A stretch of 64,000 bases of DNA. Origin: Fomitopsis serialis (lineage: Eukaryota > Basidiomycota > Agaricomycetes > Polyporales > Fomitopsidaceae). Positions 54,801 to 64,000 of the stretch are shown here, in pieces. Within the stretch, counting starts at the first letter, position 1. The number at the start of each line of letters is the position of its first letter. Below the pieces are notes generated by a model. That model saw only the letters and a list, made by a program, of their open reading frames with translations, was not told the origin of the DNA and did not search any database. A program made the position numbers and the translations under genes. The stretch covers positions 1,116,001 through 1,180,000 of the forward strand of contig NW_025954964.1 in assembly GCF_022376445.1 (NCBI RefSeq), given 5' to 3'.

Positions 54801-56758
54801 TCTGTGTCTGTTTCGCTTTCGATGCCATGCGGCACATCTATGCGGTGCGACGGCGATGTAGGCGTCGGGACGCTGGGCGGGCGAGATGATACCTCCAGTG
54901 TGTCATTCGGTGGTCGATTCTCTCGCAGAGGACTTGCACGAGCTCTGTCGTCGAAAGACCTTTGATGCCGAATGTTACTGTTAGGAAGGATGAGACTGGG
55001 AGGACGTTTATGTTCGTGGCCACGTAAGCTTGATGTCCTGGCAGTATATTCCGAGCGATCGGTGTTCTGGGGTTGCGGGGTGAGGTGTTCTGGAACCCGA
55101 CTACTGGAGCGCGACGCTGGGCTGTTCAGAGCTGAACCAGATCGCGAGGGCGCACGCGACAGTCGATCCTGCTCGAGGGGTCGTTGAGCGCTGATGCCCG
55201 AAGAACCTGAGCGGGTCCGACCAATGTGGGGTGCTCCTTGGTCAAGAGAGTTGCGAGGGGATGAAGGGGTAGTCGGACGAGAAGAGGATGCGACACGCGC
55301 GAAGGCGGGATGCTCTGGACCCGTACTTTCTGCGAAAGGGGTTTGCGAACCAAAGAGCTCTCGTAGGGGTGAAGTCGCTTGCGGAGATCCGCGTGCCGGA
55401 GGCACCGTATTGCTGAACGACTGTGCCAGCGCGGGATTGATAGACTGCCGCTTACTCCGACGGGAAGTCTCTCCGTTGGGGATGTTCAAGGCAACGCTTC
55501 CGCTACCGCTCGCAGAGTTCAGAGAATAAGTACTGGGGGTCGGTCGGAGCTGCTGCTGGAATGTCGGGCGCGCGTCTCCGTCGAAGCTTTTCCTTGCAAG
55601 CAGGTGTCTGTCGGAACCGTCACTCCCCGGCACAGCCAGAGAATCCATCCTGGGCGTCGGCATGGACGTCAGTCGTTCAAGCTGTGGTCGTGATGAATCG
55701 AGAGTTGCCGAGCGCACTGGAGGGGCAGTACTATCGTCATCGGGTGCCGTGGAAGGGCGCTTGCTGACGCTCAAGGACGAGAGTTGGGCCGCGAAGCGGC
55801 TTGCAGTAGAAGGCCTGCGCTCACGAGGCTCATCTGGCGTAAACGAGTTGACTTGTTTCTGGTTCAAAGACGACACTGATCCGCGCTGAGAGGTGCCGCC
55901 ATTTGCTGGGGGATGGGCGGAAGGAGAAGCGGTGGACGCCTCAGAGGAGGCAGAGGGTGACTGCGCAGCGCTCGCCTGCCATACCTTCAGTTTCACGAAC
56001 CGATGCACAAAACTCTACTCACCGAAGCGGAATGTTCTGCCTTCGCACCCGAGATGCTGCTCCCAGCGTCAGAACTCATGAGCACGCTCGCCGCCTTCTC
56101 GCGTTCCCTTTCCCTTTCCCGCTCCTTCTCGCGTTGTCGCTGGGCGTGACGCCGACTCCGCGCGACTCGTTGGTTGTGGCAGTCCATGCAATAGATCCCT
56201 TGGCTGTCTTGGCAAATACCAGTTCGTCTATCCGGTTCTTGCATACCTTGCACTTGAAACAATGCGCATGGTATGAATCATCGCCCGTCATGATAGCCTC
56301 GTCAAGAATCGGTTGTCGACAGACATTGCAGGAGTATGAGCAGTTCGCACATATCGGCGAGCCGTCAGAGAGCAGCAGCAAATTGGTGTCTGCGGTGACC
56401 TGGTTGCCACACTTGGCACACTTGAAGCAATCGACGTGGAAGAAGGATTGACTAGTGGTTGATGAGATGAGCGATACGGAGTACAGTACAACGGAACAGA
56501 GCGAGGACAAGGATTTGTGATGTCCTTTGACGTGATCCGCAGAACAGCACACGAAAGCGATCGTGCCGAAGAGCGAAGGGAAGAAGAACGGGGGACTCAC
56601 CCAAAAGCGACTACCACTCCGCCATTCTCGTCTATCACCGACTTCTTGCATCCAGGACAGAAGCGGTTCTCATTCAGAAGTGAAGGATCGGGAGGGCCTG
56701 TGCCATTGGCCCCAAAGGTAGACACCGTCACAGGGCTTGCAGGTAGTGCTGAGATCAT
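51832..56758 (-). CDS. Rho GTPase-activating protein with LIM, coiled-coil and C1 domains
   Basis: The ATG at 56756-56758 begins MISALPASPVTVSTFGANGT, then RFCPGCKKSVIDENGGVVVA opens the first LIM domain, continued by FFHVDCFKCAKCGNQVTADT and CANCSYSCNVCRQPILDEAI. The second LIM follows (HAHCFKCKVCKNRIDELVFA and YCMDCHNQR). A basic coiled coil and a long Ser/Pro/Thr-rich disordered region come next. A second coiled coil lies over about 53560-53840. A C1-type zinc domain follows (HVFQQVSVLRVARCDHCGDK, later CNVAVHTRCLQHVHLPC). The RhoGAP domain includes LDFEGIYRKTGGSGQSK with the arginine finger, then SYLRQLPNPLLTYELHARFM. It ends FEHTPPFD at 51832. The order resembles fungal Rga1/Rga2-type regulators of Cdc42, with an added C1 domain. 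The target GTPase is inferred. Confidence 0.9.
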
Positions 56759-57514
56759 GTCACAGAGCGGGGGAGAGGAGCACGGAGCGCAGGAAAAGCC
56801 GAGGGAATGGGGGTATAAACAGTGCCCTGTTGCCAAGAGAGAGCGTACTGCGACCTGCGCCGGATGGCTACGCTGAGGGAAACAGGTCGAGAGGATGCAA
56901 ACCAAGAACAAGGAGAGGGAGGAGGGGGGATAGGATGGCTTTCCGGAGCCTCTGCGCGTCGAGGGCAACGAGCTAGATGGGCGCGTCGCCCATCATCAAC
57001 ACGCTCTCCTCCTCCACGTGATCCCGACCGTCTGCACCGCCTGGCCATGGGCCCTACGCCGTGTTGCCCACTTGGGCAGTCCCGCACATTGTCTCCTGCA
57101 ATACCGCAGCCGCACTCTCGCCATTGTTTATGTACTAGCAAACGCAGATCCCATCTCCAGTTACTTATGCTCTCGGTGCCCACCTGTGATGCGGTGTGAT
57201 TGATCACAATATGTCAGACTTGGAACGGCGCTCAGGTACTTACCATGTTCTGTCACCGGCGTCTACGCTCACTCTACACCCACTTCAGGTTGACTGCAGG
57301 TCTGTTGATCTTGTCATCTTGGACTCGTCGCTCTACACGCTGGACAATGCCTAGGATGCCGCCGACTCGCAGTCTATAGTGCGCGAATTGTCCGCGCACA
57401 ACTGCGTGTCTACTAGGACAGGTTGTTATGCTTGATGTATAGTGCTCGCCGGTGTGGTTGTCTTCGCCGCAGATCAGTGAAACGCGGAATTGTACCAGGG
57501 GACCGCGAGCCTGC
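56759..57514. other. Upstream region of RhoGAP gene
   Basis: About 750 bp between the RhoGAP start and the tRNA gene. Overlapping short frames have no motif. Expected to hold the RhoGAP promoter. Confidence 0.35.
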
Positions 57515-57607
57515 GGCTCTGTAGTGTAGTGGTTATCACAGCGGATTCTGATCTCTGTATAGATTGACAATGTTCCGCTAACCGAGGTTCGAGTCCTCGC
57601 TGGGCCT
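57515..57607 (+). tRNA. tRNA-Gln (anticodon CTG) with a 21-nt intron
   Basis: The 5' acceptor strand GGCTCTG (57515-57521) is followed by a D arm closed by GTGT...TCAC around the loop AGTGGTTA. The anticodon stem GCGGA (57541-57545) pairs with TCCGC (57574-57578). The loop TTCTGA carries CTG at 57548-57550, and a 21-nt intron (57552-57572) follows the base after the anticodon, the canonical position. The T arm is CGAGG-TTCGAGT-CCTCG (57583-57599). The 3' acceptor CTGGGCC is followed by T at 57607. T4 pairs with G and T6 faces T, so the acceptor has one wobble and one mismatch. TTTT at 57612-57615 is a Pol III terminator. It reads CAG codons. Confidence 0.85.
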
Positions 57608-57994
57608 TTGGTTTTACTTTTGCCGTGAGTCTCCCACTTTGCGCGCGGGGGCACTGAGTAGGTAATAATAAGACTGAGGAGTTCTCGGGAGCATGCAGAG
57701 CAAGTGGACATGGACATGTGCTACATAATGGAAGCAGAATGGATGGGGCAAGGAACGCACACAAGGAGGCGGACGGCAGTGGACAGCGTTACACAGAAGG
57801 CGATGTGACTGATGCAGCGGCGAGCACTCGACGAGGTTAGCGGATGGCAGAGGTGACGCGTCATGTACCGGGCCCGGGGCAGGTGGTGAAGCGGATGATT
57901 AACGAAGATATACATGCGTGTTGCGATAGTTCCATGGCAACGTTATTTTTTTAAGCATTTCTTAGCTTTGCGACACGAAAGTTCGGCCGGGCCT
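57608..57994. other. Intergenic between tRNA and methyltransferase
   Basis: About 390 bp with no supported gene apart from the tRNA terminator. Short frames lack motifs. Confidence 0.35.
57612..57615 (+). terminator. Pol III terminator of tRNA-Gln
   Basis: A run of four T residues starts five nucleotides after the mature tRNA end, with a second TTTT at 57618-57621. T runs of this length end Pol III transcription. Confidence 0.65.
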
Positions 57995-59712
57995 TCAGAT
58001 CCGCTTCTTGAACAAATAGTGGCCCACTCCATATCTATTCGAATGCGGATGAGCACAGGCAGATTCACAGCAACTGGGACAAACTCACTCCTCGCCATCC
58101 CTCATGCCAAAGAGCTCCGCACACGCCATATAAAAGACTCGGAAGCTAGTCATAGTCACAGAGCGATGAAATCGACGCAGTACGAGCATGATCGCTGCAT
58201 ACTTACCGATAAAATACTTCCGACCCTCCTCAGCCCCAACACCCTTTTCGAGCGTCAAGCTCAGATATTGATGCTCTTCGCAGTGTTCGCGTCTTGAGGA
58301 CGAGCCAGTCCTCGCAGGTTGGGCGTAGTGTCGGCCGTTGACATACCAGCTTCGCAAGAGGGTGAGGTCATCCTGGAAGTATAGCTATCCTCTCATCAGT
58401 GATCGTCAGGAGAAGGGAAGAGAAGAGGGCTTTACTAGGAGGTCGTGCGACGGCATAGTCCCGCCTATGATAAGCGATGAGTGCTCAGCATATATGCAGA
58501 GGAATTGGGAGACCGCGCACCCGAGAAGAAATGTGTCGCCATCCAGCCGTCGTCCTCTGCGAAGTGGTACGGCATGGAACGATGGCAGAAGATGTGCACG
58601 AAGAGCAGCCCATCAGGTCGCAGCCAAGATGCAATCTTGCTGAGAAGCATCTTGTAGTTCTTCATGTGCTCGAACATCTACACGACGGCCGCTCAGTCCA
58701 CTGAGCGACTTGTGACGGAGAGGCTTACTTCGATAGACAAAATGTGGTCAAATCTATAAGGCGGCGTTGTTGGGTGAGGCCTGCACATGGCGCAAGTCTA
58801 ACATGCTCACTGCTGTCCTTCGGTGAAGCCGAAGTCATTCATATCAGCTGTTATAATCTTTCATATTTTTGAGCGTTATCTGCGAGGTAGGGGCGAGGCA
58901 TGTCAGGACACGCACTTTTATATTGCGCAAGCCTCGAGAACGAGCAGCAGATTCTATGTACTCTTTCTGTGTACGCGAGTTCGACAGACCAACTATTTTG
59001 GAGCTTGGATATTTCTGAGGTACCGATGAGCCAGATTTCGCTTGATGAATGCGGGTCGCGAGACTCACCTGAGCAAGGTATAGTGTCAAACTTCCCCAGC
59101 CTAAACGCGTGTGTTCTCAGTGAAGAATATACAGAGGTTTGTAGGTTATATGCATACCACATCCGAGATCCAGTAGTCCATCCCATCCGACAACTGAGCT
59201 TTCTGGCAATAGCTCTCAAGCATATCACTTCCGCTTCGTCCAGAGACTCTTTCCCCGTGGGATAGAGACAGCTGGAGTACTTGGCGTATGGTCCGAGACA
59301 CGATAGCATGAAGTCCGTGGGCACCTGTATTGCGCCGCAAAGTCAGTTCCTTCAAAATATGCGCACTGAAAATGTACTTCGTAATGTTGTTCGTTCGCCT
59401 TGTTTGTCGAGTCAGCAATGCTGGCTCGCGCCCGCACCTCTTCGAGCCACCGCATCTTTGCAGCGTGATTCGCCTCGAACGACCCATGGTCAATCTCACG
59501 GAGCCTCGCACGGAGTAGAAAACGTATGGCGGGGCGGATGACAAAATCCGGTATCAGACCCTACTGTCTGTATGAGTCTTCTGCTTTCTCGCAACTTGCG
59601 AGCTGGCGTACCTTATCCAGGAGAACATAGGCGGTGCGGAGGATGGCATCGAGGATCATGGTGGTCGGGAAGCGAAGAGCGACCTCGACCTCCCGGTCGA
59701 GAGGGCGTCCAT
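57995..59712 (-). CDS. SAM-dependent methyltransferase, cyclopropane-fatty-acyl synthase-like
   Basis: A Rossmann-fold methyltransferase. The proposed start is an ATG at 59710-59712; an inner one at 59657-59659 gives MILDAILRTAYVLLD. Next come GLIPDFVIRPAIRFLLRARL, MRWLEEVRARASIADST and KANEQHYEV. Then come CLGPYAKYSSCLYPTGKESL and LESYCQKAQLSDGMD, leading to the SAM site that is split by an intron. LSNSRTQKEYIESAARSRGL and RFDHILSIEM-like sequence lead into FEHMKNYKMLLSKIASWLRP and GLLFVHIFCHRSMPYHFAED. After a last 54-nt intron the protein ends YGVGHYLFKKRI with the stop at 57995-57997. The same blocks occur in the CFA-synthase-like proteins common in fungi, whose substrate is unproven. The exact N-terminus is uncertain. 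Confidence 0.85.
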
Positions 59713-60022
59713 ATGCGTGCAGAAGGATGCTACGCGCTGGCTGTCAGGATAGCGATCCTTTCGAGAACTTGTCTTGCCTGAAGACGCGGTCATGTGATAT
59801 GAGACGCGTCGCATCGCGATCGGTCAGGCCTTCAGGTTTAGGGACCCTGAGCTTCCCACTGAACGAGACGCCCGTTAACGATGCCGTTGAAAGGCCGCAT
59901 CAAGTGCCATGCGACCCTGTTTCGTTTCGTTACGTGGAACTTGAAGGTGCTCCCTTAGGCTCCCTTGCCACTGAACGCCACGTCCAGGCCAATCCGCCAC
60001 TGGCAGCGGTTGCGATCCGCCA
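59713..60022. other. Divergent promoter spacer
   Basis: 310 bp between the methyltransferase start and the start of the duplicated-module gene. Frames in it have no motif; both promoters are expected here. Confidence 0.4.
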
Positions 60023-61161
60023 ATGTCCCCGAAAAGGCGCAAGCTCGAGCTTGAGCCCGAACCCGAGTGTCCGTTCAGTAGGACGCCGCTCGATGTCTCT
60101 CCTGAGAACCGACAGCGCTTTGAGGACTTCCTGCGAAGCATCATCAGCAATAGCAACAACTCGGCGGAGGATGTGGAAGGAATGCATCACGAATACTACG
60201 TGCGTCCAGCCATTGTCAAGTCTTCATCACGTCAGGCATCTTCACAACGCACTCAGGAGCTCCACGCGTCACGACTGGAAGCACTATTGGTACTCGGAGA
60301 CAGTCTACCCATACCGCTGGGGCCCGTGACGACGTGCATCTGGGAATGGTTTTCTGACTCGTCGGAGCGCAAAGATCATGGGGATTACAAGTTTTCCTGC
60401 AAAAAAAGGCTGCTGGTATAGAGGTCCTGAGAAGGTCGCCCTCGAAGGGCCGTTTAGCACTATGCCACTCGACGTGAGCGATGATGGTCGCCGCAGATTT
60501 GAAGAGTTCCTGTTCGACATTGCCGATGATGAGAGGAATAGCTGGGAGAAGGTTCAAGCGTTGCATGAGGGATATATGGTACCGTTGTGTAGTGTTTCTC
60601 TTTCATCCTGTGAAATGCTAAGCTCCGCATACTCAGGAATTGCACTCAACAAGGCTGGAGGCGATACGGGATGCGGGAATCAAGCTGCCGGAATTGACCG
60701 AGGCAGCTCTTTGTTGGCATGGTCGCCCTTTACGTATACGAGAGGGGAACTACAGCATCTACTTATTAACTTTAGAGGGGAGTGCGTTTCATTCCAAATA
60801 TTCAATCGCGGAACGTACCGTCATTGTAAGCAGTTCTGGCACCAAGACAGGCAGGACTTTGTCCGATGCTCACAGTGGATCATTGAAGGCGCGGGCAAAC
60901 GAGAAAACGGAAGAACCGGTAGGCTCGACCCATGATCGGCACCAGTCATCTGAGTCGAAGCATCCTGGCAAGGCCATGGTCACGACAAAGAGACGCAAGC
61001 GGCCAGAGGAAGACTCTGAATACCGGCCTGCCCGTAGGCGGGCGAGAAATTCCTTGCCGGAGGAAGAGGAAGAAAGTGTGAAGACGTATGTGAGTGCTTC
61101 GAGGACGTTGGTTGTTCATCGTATACATGGTACTGACCATCGTCGCACTCATGTGGCATGA
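60023..61161 (+). CDS. Unrecognised nuclear-type protein with an internal tandem duplication
   Basis: The ATG at 60023 gives MSPKRRKLELEPEPECPFSR, with a basic nuclear-localisation-like start. Module 1 (about 60065-60415) reads CPFSRTPLDVSPENRQRFED then FLRSIISNS and, after an intron, ELHASRLEALLVLGDSLPI. Module 2 (about 60435-60800) reads GPFSTMPLDVSDDGRRRFEE then FLFDIADDE and, after an intron, ELHSTRLEAIRDAGIKLPEL. Both introns fall at the same place, just before ELH. Module 2 continues AALCWHGRPLRIREGNYSIY. The tail is charged and basic (TTKRRKRPEEDSEYRPARRR, then an acidic EEEEE patch) and stops at 61161. The join between modules near 60415-60440 is unclear, so the two copies might be two tandem genes. 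No known domain is seen. Confidence 0.55.
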
Positions 61162-61767
61162 TGTAGACCGTTTTCACGGGCAACGCACGTTGTCGACGCT
61201 GTATACAGGAAAAGAGACTTACTGTATGCAAGAATTCGCGGGCAGGCGATGCCTCCAATGTGCGAAGAAGCATCTCGGCGGGTGCAGCCATATTCAGTCT
61301 GTTCAGATGGAGGCAGAGGCCTAGGGTTTTGACTTGTGGAGTTGATGAAGCTTAAGGGACAAGGATTGGGCGTATTCACTGTTGACACTGTGCTAGATTT
61401 GGGCGCAAGGTTGCCAACGAACCCGACTCCTGTTCGCAATGATCAAGTTCCATTCACAAGGTGACCGTTAGCATGCACGAAGCTCGGAAAGCAGGGGCGA
61501 TACCATATGGGTCCTCGAGCTCGCATCGCAATACTTACTTTTTGTCGCAGAAGTAGTGGAAGGGTCGAAAGCATAGTGGCCGCATGGCGCCGGCGAGTGC
61601 GAGTGGCAGAGGTCCTGTCGCGACGCGTTGAGAGGGCGTGACCGTTTTGCCGGCGTCACTCTTCGGAGTCTAACCTCCAACGATACCCGTCCAAGGCCAG
61701 GGCCTCACACGAGCACCTCTTGCTCTTGCTCTCCATCTACTGGCTTCTCTGCACCGACCATACGTCG
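61162..61767. other. Intergenic before Mdm31
   Basis: About 600 bp. A minus-strand frame near 61468-61680 starts with MRPLCFRPFHYFCDKK before a GTAAGT donor and could be the first exon of a small gene divergent from Mdm31. No homologous continuation is found, so it is not called. The right end contains the Mdm31 promoter. Confidence 0.3.
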
Positions 61768-64000
61768 ATGTCTGTTGCGCAGCGATGCGGCTCCGCCCTG
61801 ATGCGCTACTCTAGTCGTGCCCATACCGCCGCGGCGGTCGACCGCTACAGCATTATACACGCATTTTTCTCGCGACAACAAACCGTTGCCAGGACCGCCG
61901 CTGCTCAGCAGAGTCACTACGTGCATGTTCGCTGCCGTATCGGTCTGGACACCTCATTTTCGGGCACACGTCTCAATGTCCGACACTTCTCGTGGACTTG
62001 CAATCGGAGCGCGGAGCAACCGGCCAAGGGAGTTAATAAGGCGCCAGAGCAGAGGCGGAGCACCATAGGCGAGGGAGGATCGTCCTCGTCCGAAAGCGGG
62101 TCAAAAGTTGAACCACTGAACCCTCACCAGTACGACAACTATCCTCCTTTCTTACGGCGAATCGCTCTCTCGCTCCCCACTCATCGACCAACGCGTGAAG
62201 ACTTTCTCAATGCTGCAACTGGTTTCTGGCAACGTGCTCGGATACGTTTCAAATGGCTGACCATTAGGTCCTTTCGCAAGTACAATGCCGACGACATATC
62301 GGCTTCGTAACCTGGTTCGTCATGAGCCAAACCATATGGCTATTTATCGGAACGTGAGTCTGACTACTATCTTACCTGCATCCGTCTCAGTGCAATGTCC
62401 TTTAAGAACCACGTTCTTTTCAGTGGTCTTCGCGACTATAAACAGTCTCAGGCTCCAAGGTGCGTACGTGCATCCACCCATCCCGAGTTGTACTGAGAGT
62501 TCTCTGCACAGAATATGTCGCACGAGCAATAAGCGACTACCTCACGTCGGAGACGGGCATCACAATTATCTTCGAGTCTGCCATTGTACCGAAGTGGAAG
62601 GACTCTCGGATCTCTTTCAAGAACGTCTACATCATTCGGGGGCCCCATGGTCCGGAGATTGCTAAGAAGAGGAAGTCGGCCATGTCAGTGGAGGCATATG
62701 GTGGCAGTAGGCTACGATGTCAGCAACCACCCTTCCTTCCATGTCACGGCGACGAGGATGAAGAGGAGGGCATGCATATGCACGCGGAAGAAGACGTCAA
62801 TTACTCCATCTTCGACCTGAGCGTGGACTCGATTGACGTTACCCTATCGTTTGCGCGATGGTGGCAAGGGAAGGGCCTGATTGTAGATGCCGTCGTAAAA
62901 GGCGTTCGAGGGGTACTCGGTAAGGTTGACGCTATCAGAAAGCTGCCTTCAGTCTCATTCGGCCCTCGCAGATCGTCGTTCAGTGGTCTGGGACCCGGAC
63001 CACCCACTCGATCCTGTGCTCTTCAGGCACGAAGCGCAACCAGGGGATTTCGAGCTGAGTCGCTCCAACTCGAGGACGTTCTCCTCACCGTGTATCAGCC
63101 AGGCAACTTCCGGCCCTTCACCGCATCCATTTTCGTGCGGACATACGTACGTTCAGGAAGCAATGGCTCTTCTACGACTTCCTCGCTGCGGAGAATGTCG
63201 TGGGTCAGTATGACAACTGCCTGTTCAGCCTGCACCGTCCGCAGAGCATAGGCCGTACTACGGAGCAGGACCTGCAGGACGGTCAATGGGTGCGCATGGT
63301 CAGTCGCATGAGCTATCCCTTCCCGAGTGCCAGAAACCTGACACAGTACTACAGTCGCGATTCCGGATGGACGGTCTCAACGTCGACCACATGCAAGCTA
63401 TGACGACGCAAGACGGGCCCTTCTCCTGGATCACCTCCGGCAAGGTCGACGCCGTGCTCGACATCAAGTTCCCGCGGGGGCCCACGGAGGAGCTGCCGAT
63501 CAACGCGCTCCTGGGCGAGCTCGCGGACGCGATCTCCACCGCGGCATCGTCCGTCACTGCGGAGCGCATCCCCGGCCAGCGCGAGCTCGCGAAGCCGCCG
63601 CTGAGCGCGCCGTCGGACAAGGATCTGGTTACGGAGAACCCGGACGTGCCCCAAGTGGTGATTGATATTGACTTGAGGTTCAGGGATCTGAAGGCGGCGG
63701 TGCCGATCTTTACCCATGAGCTGAGCTATGTGAACAATGCACTCGTGAGGCCGATCGTGGCGTTTATGAAGTGCGTGGTGCTTCGCCTGGCGTGCGCATG
63801 GACGCTGACGATTTGTTGCAGCGCGAATCGGACCTTGGTACCTATCCGTTGTAGAGTCGTGAAACCGCTCAGTGATTTCGAGGGTTCGTGGACGGTGAGT
63901 TGTCTCGACACCAATCTGGATACGACCAAACTGCTGACGCTGAATGCCCATAGCTCTGGGAAAGTGCGTATAGTGTTACCAGATAGTGGGACGCATCTGA
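61768..64000 (+). CDS. Mdm31-like mitochondrial inner membrane protein (3' end outside window)
   Basis: Mdm31/Mdm32 proteins of the inner membrane are needed for tubular mitochondrial shape and cardiolipin balance. The ATG at 61768 gives MSVAQRCGSALMRYSSRAHT, a presequence-like start. After a Ser-rich linker come LNPHQYDNYPPFLRRIALSL, ATGFWQRARIRFKWLTIRSF and RKYNADDISA. A membrane span (FVTWFVMSQTIWLFIGT, then TTFFSVVFATINSL) follows across introns. The matrix/intermembrane block includes ISDYLTSETGITIIFESAIV, WKDSRISFKNVYIIRG, VNYSIFDLSVDSIDVTLSFA and VGQYDNCLFSLHRPQS. Later blocks are VDAVLDIKFPRGPTEELPI and VPQVVIDIDLRFRDLKAAVP. The window ends inside the gene, soon after CRVVKPLSDFEGSWT. 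Motif order is typical. At least six introns are implied. Confidence 0.9.

Overview
The window is nuclear DNA from a filamentous fungus, most probably a mushroom-forming basidiomycete (Agaricomycetes). The evidence is dense coding on both strands, genes broken by many introns of about 50-65 nt with GT...AG ends, a GC- and CpG-rich base composition, and the gene families present: Mdm31, Trm11, a class I-III type chitin synthase, a LIM/C1/RhoGAP protein and a CDCA7-like 4CXXC_R1 protein. About 24 protein-coding loci and one intron-containing tRNA-Gln(CUG) can be supported. No CRISPR array, rRNA or intact transposon was seen.

Layout, left to right. 1-330: 3' end of an unrecognised + gene. 592-4819 (-): chitin synthase. 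5353-8409 (-): Y-family DNA polymerase kappa. 8910-11026 (-): amidase. 11998-13959 (-): caspase/metacaspase-like protein. 15283-17015 (+): Beclin-1/Atg6. 17638-20384 (+): glutamate-cysteine ligase. About 20914-22019 (+): F-box protein. 22235-23028 (-): RraA-like aldolase. 23569-24493 (+): VanZ-like membrane protein. 24728-26934 (-): Mmc1-like mitochondrial protein. 27885-28857 (+): short-chain dehydrogenase. 29426-30236 (-): Tim17. 30433-33100 (+): CDCA7-like zinc-finger protein. 33292-33890 (-): SWIM zinc finger protein (Sws1/ZSWIM7). 34202-36107 (+): Trm11. 36300-41327 (-): long AlkB-like 2OG-Fe(II) dioxygenase with zinc modules. 41727-42382 (-): ATP synthase delta subunit. 42848-44577 (-): class III aminotransferase. 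44.6-48.1 kb: gene-poor stretch. 48085-48878 (+): Bli-3-like flavin-binding protein. About 49080-49500 (-): decayed CHAT-domain fragment. 49675-51463 (+): BTB protein. 51832-56758 (-): LIM/C1/RhoGAP protein. 57515-57607 (+): tRNA-Gln. 57995-59712 (-): CFA-synthase-like methyltransferase. 60023-61161 (+): unrecognised protein with an internal duplication. 61768-64000 (+): Mdm31, cut by the window edge.

The genes are not an obvious pathway cluster. Several themes recur: mitochondrial biogenesis and shape (Tim17, Mdm31, Mmc1-like, ATP synthase delta), genome maintenance and chromatin (Pol kappa, Sws1, CDCA7-like, AlkB-like), and autophagy or cell death (Beclin, caspase-like, CHAT relic). Many genes sit in head-to-head or tail-to-tail pairs with short shared spacers.

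Two points deserve attention. First, the CHAT relic coincides with a 456-bp block (49019-49474) that contains no CpG dinucleotide, in otherwise CpG-rich DNA. This looks like the footprint of heavy CpG methylation and deamination, and the block begins abruptly inside the CHAT homology. Second, many otherwise conserved genes need single-base frame corrections, mostly missing C or G in short runs. This fits an incompletely polished assembly better than wholesale gene death. Gene ends are therefore often inferred from protein-family continuity rather than from one clean open frame.
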